Positions 1-10,441 of a stretch of 64,000 nucleotides of DNA are shown piece by piece. Positions within the stretch are counted from its first letter, which is position 1. Every line of letters begins with the position of its first letter. Both the position numbers and the translations under genes were made by a program. This stretch comes from Rhabditoides inermis (taxonomy: Eukaryota; Nematoda; Chromadorea; Rhabditida; Rhabditidae), in contig CAWZYM010000401.1 in NCBI GenBank assembly GCA_963966185.1, forward strand, positions 248,001-312,000, in the 5' to 3' direction. The notes under the pieces are model-generated. The model did not search any database, was not told the DNA's origin, and saw only the letters and a list, made by a program, of their open reading frames with translations.

Positions 1-105
1 AAAATATGTGGATAAACAAGGATAACCCTAGGCTGACCAGTGCAAGTGGGTCAGCTACTTATTGGGGGCCCTCATGTTACATAAAAATCGTACAAAAATG
101 ATAGG
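1..105 (+). repeat. dispersed repeat copy, family A
   Basis: This segment matches 28621-28712 almost base for base, sharing AAATATGTGGATAAACAAGG, the GGCTGACCAGTGCAAGTGG stretch and CTACTTATTGGGGG. The motif GATAAACAA plus a following GGCTGACC is reminiscent of a retroposon 3' end. A weaker relative may lie at 53215-53320. Bases 106-368 hold no recognisable exon and form intron of the carrier gene. Confidence 0.7.
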
Positions 106-368
106 TTAATAACACTGACTACGTCTGCATGTGTCAGTGTCCGAGATTAATGCGAACTCGTGTCAGCTCTGAACGCACAGAACGCCGATAGATAGATGGA
201 TAGGTGTATTACCGATAACATGGGAAAATCGAAATTATAAACAAAAAGTGAGCAATATAAACGGCAGGTATAAATGGTGTTTCAATGATAATGAACATGG
301 AAATAATCACATAGTATTACAGAATCACATAGTATTACCGATTGTGTTTCTGAAGTGATGTGATTCAG

Positions 369-554
369 ATCGGCGCTGTCTACTCTGGCTCGGCGATCAA
401 CATCATCCTCATCACGCCCGAGAAGGCGATCAAGCTCGTCGCCAACGACTTTTTTCCGCCACAAGCTCGCCGTACCCGGAGAGAAGTGGGTGCGGGGAGA
501 TATGAGTGCTTCTCGAGATATTACTCCGCGACGAGTAGTACAAGCGTGCCAGAT

Positions 555-601
<47 letters not shown>

Positions 602-2885
602 TGATCAATCAAACAAAAATTAGTCAGATGTCAAAGTTTTGAAGGCGTGGTGGCGCTGTATGATGACGGAGTTGGCAAAGAGGGGGAAGTAGATGACCGA
701 GAACGTCTCGTCCCTAGCCATCGTCGACTGCAGACCCCTGAAAACACATGACAATCTAGCAGAGATGAACCGTTCAATTTCTCTTTGTCTCTAGACAGCT
801 GTCGGCGTGGCGGGGTATGATGGCGGGCGGACTGGCCGGATTCTTCCAGATCGCCGTCACCACTCCCATGGAGCTGCTCAAGATCCAGATGCAGACCGCC
901 GTTCCCGGTGAGAATTCTCTCTCTCTAAAAGTTTGTTTATCAGCAGATTCAACTTATACAACCGTCGACCTAGCCATTAAGGGGACTGACCTAAGGCTCT
1001 CGAGTACAAATCGCTAGCTGCTTACAAGGGGTCCATCGATTAATGCAATGAATTGGATCAGATGACGTCACAGACTTCTGACTAGAGGCTCACGAAAGTT
1101 GTGAGGGTGGTCGTCACTTCACCGTGACTAGCGGTACATCATTGGCCGCCGAGAGGATTGAACCCGGGACCTTCCGCATGATTGCTGCGCGCACATCCAC
1201 TGCGCTAGCCACCCCATCGCTAGCCACCCCCTCTCTCCTCTCCTCTCCTCTCCTCTCTCTCTCTCTCCCTTCCTTATCCTCTAACCTTTGATGTATGTGT
1301 TATTTGTATGTTGTTCTGAGTATCTTATTTTCAGACGCTGCTGGCAAGAAGCCCTCGGCGCTCGGTCTCATCGGCAAGATCATCAAGGAGAGCGGATTCA
1401 CCGGACTCTACAGGTGCGCACGATGTCCTCGACTGTATTCGAGTTAATCAAAGAAATGCAGTTGTGGTATCGAAACTGAACCCACCTCGCTAGATTGTCA
1501 TATGCGTGTTTTCAGGGGGTCTGCAGTCGACGATGGCTAGGGACGTGACGTTCTCGGTCATCTACTTCCCCCTCTTTGCCAAGCTCGACTCGCTCGGCCC
1601 CCGCAAGGCGGACGGCTCCGGAGACGCCGTCTTCTACGCCAGCTTCTTTGCCGGTCTCGCTGCCGGTGAGGTGTAGTCGTAGGCTTTCCTAGATGTATTT
1701 TCGAACTGTTTTTTTTTTTGAGAAATTACATCAATTCGTGTATGATTCTTTTGATCGGCGATAATACCGAGAGATTCCCCTGCAACAACGCAAAAAAAAG
1801 TGACAACGCAGAGTGAGAGAAGGCTACATAATACCGTTATACAAAAAGTTTGTTTATCAGAAGATTCAAGTTATACAACCGTCGACCTAGCCAATAAGGA
1901 GACTGACCTAAGGCTCTCGAGTACAAGTCGCTAGCTGCTTACAAGGGGTCCATCGATGAATGTAATGAATTTGGATCAGATGACGTCACAGACTGATTCT
2001 GACTAGATCAAAAGATACAGATCAGAAGAGGCGGGATGACCTATACCTCGATATTACAGGAGCTCTATCCTCGTTGGCTGTCACGCCTCTGGACGTGATC
2101 AAGACCCGGATGCAGACGATCGACTCGGGCGTCAAGTACAACAACATTCCCGACGCCTTCATGAAGATCCTCTCGAACGAGGGACCCAAGGCTCTGTTCA
2201 AGGGAGCCGCCTGTCGTATGATGGTGAGCGATTCGCGGGGAAGGGGAATAAAGTTGCGGTCAGTCTCTTCGAAACACTCCCGAATGCCTCCGAAACACTT
2301 CGGAATTGCCTTTCGAATCGCCCCCAGAACACTCCCGAATCGCCTTCGGAATACTCCCGAACACTCCCGAACACTTCGGAATGCCTTGCTATGCCTTCGA
2401 AACACTCCCGAATGGCTTTCGAAGAGACTGACCGCACCTTAATTGAGAAGTGAAGGTGTGGTCGGTCTCTTAGAAAGCCATTCGGGAGTGTTTCGAAGGC
2501 ATATCAAGTCGTTCCGAAGTGTTCGGGAGTATTCCGAATGCATTTCGGGAGTGTTCTGAGAGCGATTCGTTGAGAAGTGAAAGAGGTCGGTGAGGGTCAT
2601 AGTGGAGTGGAGTGTGTGGAGTGGAGACATGAAAGAGATGATGTGGAATACAGAGACGAAAAGGGGCACATAACGAGTTAGTGTTATGTGCTTTGATCTA
2701 ATCGGGGATGATCTGCTATTCGCGTGGCTCGTGTGAACTGAGCTGTATGGTGATGTGAGATTGTGAGTATTGATTTATCGAATTTTTTTCAGGTGATGGC
2801 CCCTCTGTTCGGAATCGCGCAGACCGTCTACTACATTGGAGTCGCCGAGAAAGTGCTGGGAATCGAGAAGGCCGCCCACCACTAG
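369..2885 (+). CDS. mitochondrial glutamate carrier (SLC25A18/22 family), 3' part, two frame breaks
   Basis: Exons 369-485, 795-907, 1335-1413, 1516-1665, 2060-2223 and 2793-2885 encode the second and third Solcar repeats of a mitochondrial carrier. Signatures seen are TPEKAIKLVANDFF, TPMELLKIQMQ (repeat 2) and TPLDVIKTRMQ (repeat 3), ending VLGIEKAAHH-stop. Family members exchange glutamate with protons or hydroxide across the inner mitochondrial membrane. The first repeat is missing because the gene starts before the window. Two single-base surpluses break the frame: a T6 run at 450-455 where T5 is expected, and a G5 run at 1515-1519 where G4 is expected. All other phases fit perfectly, so homopolymer assembly errors are likelier than a pseudogene. 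Introns hold SINE copies, TIR elements and an inverted copy of the start of the fourth exon (about 658-745). Family assignment is firm; the glutamate specificity is inferred from remembered sequence similarity. Confidence 0.85.
658..745 (-). repeat. inverted copy of the start of the carrier's fourth exon
   Basis: The reverse complement of this stretch reproduces the acceptor tail and first roughly 66 bases of the exon at 1516, with one mismatch in the shared exon part. It lies in the upstream intron in opposite orientation, so it cannot be spliced as an alternative exon, but the pre-mRNA could form a long hairpin between 658-745 and 1506-1583. The inverted copy has one G fewer after the acceptor CAG and therefore shows the reading frame that the family expects. 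Confidence 0.85.
927..1225 (-). mobile_element. tRNA-derived SINE, family 1, near full length
   Basis: Read on the minus strand it begins with a tRNA-like head: box A TGGCTAGCGCAGTGG and a box B like GGTCCCGGGTTCAATCC, followed by a body and an AAACTTTT-type end. The same element occurs on the plus strand at 29895-30165, and tail-only copies lie at 1845-2010 and 18219-18312. The pol III box pair and shared body identify it as a SINE. It sits in an intron of the glutamate carrier gene. Confidence 0.85.
1845..2010 (-). mobile_element. SINE family 1, 5'-truncated copy
   Basis: Matches the tail half of the element at 927-1225, from the TTTGTTTATCAG end to the GATGACGTCACAGACT segment. The tRNA-like head is missing, as expected for incomplete reverse transcription. 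Confidence 0.8.
2251..2440. mobile_element. TIR element (MITE-like), family M
   Basis: Bounded by GCGGTCAGTCTCTTCGAA on the left and its inverted partner TTCGAAGAGACTGACCGCACC on the right. The inside is made of degenerate CACTCCCGAATGCC(TTC)GAA units. No open transposase is present, so this is non-autonomous. It lies in the last intron of the carrier gene. Confidence 0.75.
2453..2580. mobile_element. TIR element family M, right end missing
   Basis: Starts with AAGGTGTGGTCGGTCTCTTA and continues with the CATTCGGGAGTGTTTCGAAGG internal unit, then fades without a right terminal repeat. It follows the 2251-2440 copy by about a dozen bases, so it may be a nested or tandem insertion. Confidence 0.6.
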
Positions 2886-3760
2886 AGAGATACTGTAGTC
2901 GGGAGTACGATAGTATACTGTAATCCTCGTCAGGGTACGGTAGACTGAAAAGCACACGTTTTTGTATGTACCGGTGTGCTGAGTGAGTGCTCACATTTGT
3001 CCTCCAATTTGACAAAGAGGGCCAACTAGGCGTGAAAAGTGAGTGAGAGATAGGAGTAGCTAGGCTGATCACATCCCCCGCGCATATCTACGGTGTCCTT
3101 TGCTAGTCGAGCGACTCCCATTCGCTCCCGTGACATGTAGTTTTGTAGATTTTCTTATACATTTCCAGATTTATAGTTTGCAAGTTGCCCTACCCACAGT
3201 CGATCTGTGTGACTTTATATTTTGTACGTTTTCGACTTTTGTACGCTTGATACATGTTTTGCAACACTTTTGTCATACAAAGCTATAAAGATTTTTTTAA
3301 TTTTTAATTGAAGTTGAACCGGGGGTGGACGTCTGTATCGTGTGTCGTTTTGCTTCGGCCAAAGTATCTCGAATTTCTCGCTCCGCTATTCTCGTGGCGA
3401 ATATCGGGTGGTTTACTCCGAGGCTCCGCCCACCTCGATTCCAGCTGCGAGAGAGAGCCGGCCCGACGACCGCCACGTTACAAACAACGGCGTATTGGAT
3501 CTCGAACTCGATATATCTCGAGTTTAGATGAGCCGTCGTTGAATTGTGGAATAACGACTCGCACCCCAGGTACGTACATCGTTTCTACAATGCACTTGCT
3601 CCCCGTTTTTGATTGACGTGTAACGAACGAAGATGCTATCAGAAGTCTTTCGCTGCCTGTGATTCACATGTTCTTATCACCTTTTGGAATCGATTATCTT
3701 GTTATTTATACAGATATTAGTATTGATGGAGTGTTAGTATTTATAAAAGTTATAGTATTT
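2886..3760. other. intergenic region between the carrier and TMEM87 genes
   Basis: Contains the carrier 3' UTR and the TMEM87 upstream region. Open frames here are short and do not match any family I know. No RNA gene seen. Confidence 0.5.
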
Positions 3761-3884
3761 AAGGTGTGGTCAGTCTCTTCGAAACAGCCCCTTCAAAACG
3801 CCTTCGAAACACGCTGTTTGGTCGTGTTTCGAAGGCGTTTCGAAGTCAGTATCGAAGGGAGTTTCGAAGAGACTGACCGCTTCT
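3761..3884. mobile_element. TIR element family M directly upstream of TMEM87
   Basis: Left end AAGGTGTGGTCAGTCTCTTC and right end CGAAGAGACTGACCGC flank a core with palindromic CGCCTTCGAAACACG/GTGTTTCGAAGGCG. The element ends 16 bases before the ATG at 3901, so it occupies the immediate promoter or 5' leader position of the gene. Confidence 0.8.
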
Positions 3885-3900
3885 TTATAACCTGCTGCAG

Positions 3901-6900
3901 ATGTTGCTGCTGCTGCTGGCGGCGGCGGTGCCGTTGCTGGCGGGCGCGAACCTGCTCAGCCCCGGCGTCTCCACCGAGACACTCCTCCTCAACCCCAGCA
4001 ACGTCAGTGTTTATTGTTTGTTTTTTTAGTTCCTTGCGTTTTGTTGTCAGCTGAATGAGCAACCGCAGCAATCTTGTTACTTTCAATTTTCGAATTTCGC
4101 TGTGAGCTATATGAGCAGCATCAGCAGCGAACGTCAGTCCCATGCTTATTTTAGTTCCTTTGAGTTTTGATGTGAGTACCATGAGCAGCAACGGCCGCGC
4201 GTGATCGATAGGTAATTGTTCCGCGCGTACTTATACATTAGGAGCTTTGCGATGAGTACGGCAAGTGTCTATTCGACGTTTCGCCGGATTCCAATTTTTA
4301 TTGTACATTGATTTGCGTGAACGCATCTTTGTCCTTGTTAACTTTGTTATTGAGATCAGACATTGAGTTTCACCATGAGTTTCATGAGACGTGATTCGTG
4401 AAGATGAACAATCAGTTTGTTTCAGTACCAGTTGATCGGCTTCCCTCACTCGGCGCTGAACCAGTCGGAGGTGGGGCTGCGCTTCATCTGCGAGGACAAC
4501 GCCGACTACGAGTTCCAGGTGCTCCACTCTTCTTTTTTTGCTGTGCAGGTCGAAACAGGACACTGTTTCTGGTATCTACGTGGTTGCAAGTGGTCATGTC
4601 ATGATTTTGTCCCACGTGTTCTCTCTTTCTGATTATTACTCTCTTCATTGCCTTTCTATTATCTGTACCGCGTCGATGCACCGTGTGCGTCTCGTGTCTA
4701 ACACTTTGAAAGTTGATGCCAAAAATTAGATTTACGCAAGTACATTCCATGCAAAATTTCGATAACGGTGGCTTGTGTCCTGGTAGAATGTCCAGTGTCT
4801 TTGTGGTTCGACTCGACTACGTGTTCTTTATGCAAGAATGTTTTGAATGATAGTTGCAGATGATGTGAGACAATTTTGATAAATTATTGATTGATCGTGA
4901 GAGATATTCTCGCCTAGGTGCAATACGTGCTGCGCTCGTCACCGTGCGACAAGGAGTTCTTCGACGCGCGTCGCGGCGACAGGGTGCAGGAGCTGCTCGT
5001 GAGTCACACTTGTCTCATTTCCGTTAAAGGTGTGGTCAGTCTCTTCGAAAGAGCCTCTTCAAAACGCCTTCGAAACACGACCAAACAGCGTGTTCCGAAG
5101 GCGTTTTGAAGGGGATGTTTCGAAGAGATTTGCCCTCGTTCAAAAGTCGAGGCTTCTCTGTGATGAGTTTCTTACAGTGTTCTTGTGGTATCTTTTCTTT
5201 CCATTGAATCGGCGTATCACATTGTAGCTGCAATAATTGTTCGGATATAGTTTGAACCTGAAAAATATTTGTGACAAGAATATTTTTCACAGCGTTTTCC
5301 GTGCACCTTTTGAGAAGTTCACTGTCGTTGAGTACCTGAGAACTATAGGAAACTGAATATGCGATGCACTGTATGATATTTTTATTGTTGGTATTGCGTT
5401 TATCTCACTACTCATAGAGAGTAACAAGGATATAGCCGTACCAATTGTTCTCAGCCGAAAACAAGACAGAGCCTTGGATTATAACGACTGTTATAACGAT
5501 TGGCTTTTTGTCGTGGTGATGTTGTTGTTTTCAGCAGTTCTATTTTGAGGAGGATGCGCGAATTCCCGACTACTACTCGTATGACAAGATCGTCTTTTAC
5601 CGAGTCAGTTTTTTTCTTGACTGCTTGACTCTGTTACCAAAAGATAGATATACATCATAAACAATTGCAGATGCAGTTGTTTTTGTTTGAGTGATAGACA
5701 TTTATCTCGAAATTGTTTGAGTTAATGTAAACAACAGAGAAGCAAAAAAAGACCGTCAAAATCGATATAGACTTAACCCGTAGTGTTAATGTTTTTCAAA
5801 ATATCAAAATCTTCAAAAGTATGCGTATGTGCGTTTTCAGTCGCCGAACCAGACTATGTCGTGTAAGAACTCTAACGGCAAGCTGCTCTTCGATCCGGCC
5901 GCGCATCCCATGGTCGAGAAGAACGTCACCGCCGTCCATCCCTATGTGAGTCTAGTAGTATTCTTTATGTATACTTTATTGAATTGAATAACATGATCAA
6001 TGGTTGACAACGTTAAAAGTGCACAGTTTGAGACAAGACGACCCTAAGACCCTATGTGAGTCTAGTAGTATTAATTAATTATTATTTTTTGATTTCGTGA
6101 GTTCGCGATGATTTCGTGCGTATTCATGATATTCATGATACATTACAATACGTTCATTATGATATGTTCATAGATACATTTAGCGATACAGAGGGTTGTA
6201 TGAAACATTTTTGATTCTCGATTCTCTTCTGTATTATTTCGCACATCTCTCTGGATCTCGTTTCTCTTGTAACGATTCTGAGGTCCGAAATATCAATGAT
6301 ATGAATATGATTGTATTGGGGAATAAGGAAGCTATGAGGAAAATTTTATACGGGTGAAGTTCTTGTAGACGAGTTCTGCATCAATAAAATCAATAATATA
6401 TTGATATAGTATTGATACGCTCGAAAATAATTATATGTATGTTCGTATCTAAATTATCTGCTATATAGTATACACGGTAATAATAATAATAATAATAATT
6501 AATATTATTAGTATTATTATTCTTGCAGACTCGCTCGAAGCGCGCCGTGTACCCGGGCCTCAACGGCGAGACGCTCGACGGAGGCGCCAAGGCATCACTC
6601 TCGTGAGTATATACATATTATACATATCATATGCGATAGTATATTATAATATACGATAGTATCTTTTTCATCCTCACTTTCTTTCTGGAAATACGCGGGG
6701 AAGTACAATATTGTATGGAATATTCCAACAACGCGTACGCATCCACGGGCGGGACCACCGAAACCTGTGTTGTTGGAACTCGCAGTAGGCATTGTATTAC
6801 TGTATTCTACCGTATCCCACCGTAATTTACGTAATCGATATTGTGTGCTACTTGATTCCAGATAAATATTCTGATTCTGATTCTTGTTAAGGTCGTGGCA

Positions 6901-8393
6901 TCCAGCGCAGCGCTTGCCTGTCGACGGCATATACTTTCTCGTCGCTAGGGTAGGGTTTGGTTTTTTTGTTGTCTGTTGTAACCTGTATCTTTTAGATCAT
7001 GATTGTTGACAACGGCAAACCGGAAGCCAAGCAGTCGCACAATGTCACCATGCAGGTGCGAGTTTTTCGTTTTATTAAGTTGGATAAATGTACCATTTTT
7101 TTTTATTGTCGACTTTGCCTAGAGTTTCGTTATTTGATAGGTTCGGTTTTGTCAACGCTCAATATAGGTGCTATGATTGTTCGGTTTTAATTTGAAACGG
7201 AATCATATTTTATCTGAGTTTCGTGTCTTGGATCAAATTAAATACATCTTCATTTCTTAATGACTTCAGATCACATGGCGCGGTCCGTACGGATATCTTT
7301 CGGCCATTGACTACCCACTCCTCAGGTAAGTTACTATAGTTTGTAATAGGTAGTACTGTATCACTTTACTGTACTTTTGATACTCCCATTTCCCACAGCT
7401 GATGTATTTCATATGTCCATGAGTATGCGATTCTGGATAAATGTAAATATTTGATTACATAGTTTCTACATGAATACATAATTTTAGGTTCTACACGTTG
7501 ATGTGCGTGTTCTACGGCGTTCTGGCGGTGGTTTGGATGGTGCTATCGATTATCCACTACAAGGACATTCTCCGTATACAGTACTGGATCGGTCAGTCAA
7601 AGCATTATTGAGTTACTGTATTGCAGTACAGTAAATATATTGCAAGAGTTTCGAGGTTTTGCATTATTTTGCATGCCAGCCTCATATCACAATTTTGATT
7701 TGCTAAAACATATAGTTTCATTTCGACGCGCGATCTTGATCAAGATCTCTATAATTGTTAGAGGAACTAGGTTCACCGTCTCCCCTTACTCCTTTCTTCA
7801 TTCCACATTGCAGGCGCGGTGATCATTGTGGGTATGGTGGAGAAGGCGGTGTTCTACAGCGAGTACGCCACCATGAACGACTCGGGCACCAGTGTGCAGG
7901 GCGTGATAGAGGTGCTTTGTAGAGTCTTACCTTTTTTGGGTTATGCAGTTGATAAGTTTGTGACTATTGTGTTCGAGACAGTAGAATTTGCAAGTTGCTG
8001 GTTCTGCTGGAAGTCGTAGTTTCCTGGCGTTCACGTGTCAATGTTTGGGAGATTTGACTATAGTATATAGTGTAGTTTTCTGCTGTGTTACATGTAACAT
8101 TGTTACATTGTATTTTTTCTGTGAGCTGAAGGTGTCATTTCAGATGGTGGAGATAGTGTCTTTCAGATGGCATATCTTTTTTCAGATTCTTTTCAGCATA
8201 TCTTCTTTTCAGATGGCCGAGATCGTGTCGTGCCTGAAGCGCACCATGTCCCGCGTGCTCATCATCATTGTGTCGGTGGGGTACGGGGTGGTGAAGCCGC
8301 GCCTCGGAAACACACTTAGTCAGGTGGGAGGGAGAGAGAGAGGGAGGGAGGGGAAGGAAGGAGGAAATAGAAAGAGGTGGGAGCATGAGAGGG

Positions 8394-8426
<33 letters not shown>

Positions 8427-10394
8427 AGGAAGAGAGAGTGAGAGTTAGACAGGTATGAGAGGTGACGTATGTGTTGTAGGTGGCCGGAGTGGGCTTCGTC
8501 TACTTTATCTTTTGCGCCATCGAGGGTCTGGCGAGAGTCAGCAAGGTGGGCCCATACAATACGACTTGAACCAAACATTGCACCACATCTGTTCATTGTT
8601 CTCGGAATCAGGTCGATAAAGCGAAGCGGTCGATTTGAGTGTTGGATGAACAGTTATTGTTACGCAGATACTCTGAACACTAATTTTGGAGAACAGTGGT
8701 GTATAATAATAAAAATAATAATAATAATAATTGTTGTTTGTTTGTTTATCAGCCTGATTCCGACATGTACATACAATGGTAGCATGATGGGTTATCTGGA
8801 AGCACACACAATCCTACAGTGGGGTATTGGGGCTCCTTGGCTGGAACAGTGCGGCGCGAGTCCTGACTGTTCATGGTAGATGGGCGTGAACATCGCGAAG
8901 TGACCAGTTCCGGATGCGAGGCGTGGTAGAAGATCTTGAAAGACTGCCGCCGCCGATGGTAGGGCTCTCAGAGAGTGAGAGTGGGTTCACGCGCCCCACC
9001 GGGAGGTAGTGGAATTCGGTAGAACAATTGCCCGCGAGGGGAATCGAACCAGCGACCGTTCACTTAGCAAGCTGTGACGCTATCCACTTGGCCAACCCGG
9101 CCCAATAATAATAATAATAATAATAATAATTTATTACAGTCAAGATAACTGCGCCACACAAAACTGGCGTGTAGGTATAGTGGATCTGAAAGGATAGGAG
9201 GAAGGAAGTGCACATGGTAGAAGCTGCTCCGGAAGGAGCTACACTACTATGGGAAAGAGTTGCACTTGAACTATTTTAGTAGTGTCGAAACATAGCATAC
9301 GTATGCATATCTTATCTCTAGGCTGTATTGTATGTTCACAATATCATATACAAAGAAGTTCTAACACTACAGCCTTCTAGAAATGTATATTGAGATATAG
9401 ATATTATGCCAGTAGACATAAGGGTGTAGGCACGGAAACAGTACATTGATCAGCCTACATGAGTAGTGCGATGTGTCTTTCGCATATATTACAGTATCAT
9501 CAGCTGTATGATCTTTGTTAGTACCATAAGAGTGCATCAATCCTCGATATGAGCTAAACATCAGATCACTAGTGAATGCAGATCTCCGGCTGGTACAGTT
9601 TCATACTACTGTATTCGATCCAATACAGTCGAAAACACCCTTCTGTGTCAAACATTGTGCAAAAATGCTATTCTTTTACTAAACTGATCAACGTGCAACT
9701 CCTTCCTCATGCGGTGCAAATCCGGCAAAAGCAGCTCCTTCCTAGCCCAGCAGCTTCTACCATGTGCATTCCCTTCCTACTATCAGTTGAAAGATGTATA
9801 CACGACTTTTTTTGCAAAGCTCGAGAATACGATTACTTCACAAACTCGAGTGAGATTGTCGGCGTTGCAGAACCACGTGGAGGCGGCCAAGCAGAAGCAG
9901 TTTGCCGCCCTGCCTCTGGTGATCACGGAGATGCTCATCTTCTACTGGATCTTCACCTCCCTCACCGGAACCATGCGCACCCTCCGCATCCGCCGAAACG
10001 AGGTGCCGTTTTTATTTATTCTTTGCCCTTTTTTCGATTTCGAGTGTCTCGTTGTTCTTTCCTCGTGTTTTCCTTCCCGGATTACTTGCCTAGTGTAGTG
10101 TGTCGGTTCTGAACGTTTTTTCTTGTATGTCAGATGTGTAGTGGATCATCGCACACATTGTACATTTTCTGCTGTGTTGCTGTATCTCTCTTTTTTCCCC
10201 ACGAACTCATTTCAGATGGCCTTGTGTAATACGATGGCTAATAGTCGTCGTTCAGGTGAAGCTGTCTGTCTACCGTCACTTTCTCAACACTCTGGTGTTC
10301 GCCGTGGCGGCATCTGTGGTGTTCATGACCTGGTCGCTCACCTACCACATCTTCCCCACCTGCCTCAAGGACTGGAAGGAGCTGTGAGTGGGGG

Positions 10395-10441
<47 letters not shown>

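Noticed and set aside
9037..9103. A functional tRNA-Ser gene
   Set aside because: Box A and box B are good, but the acceptor and anticodon arms do not pair, and a SINE-like body follows.
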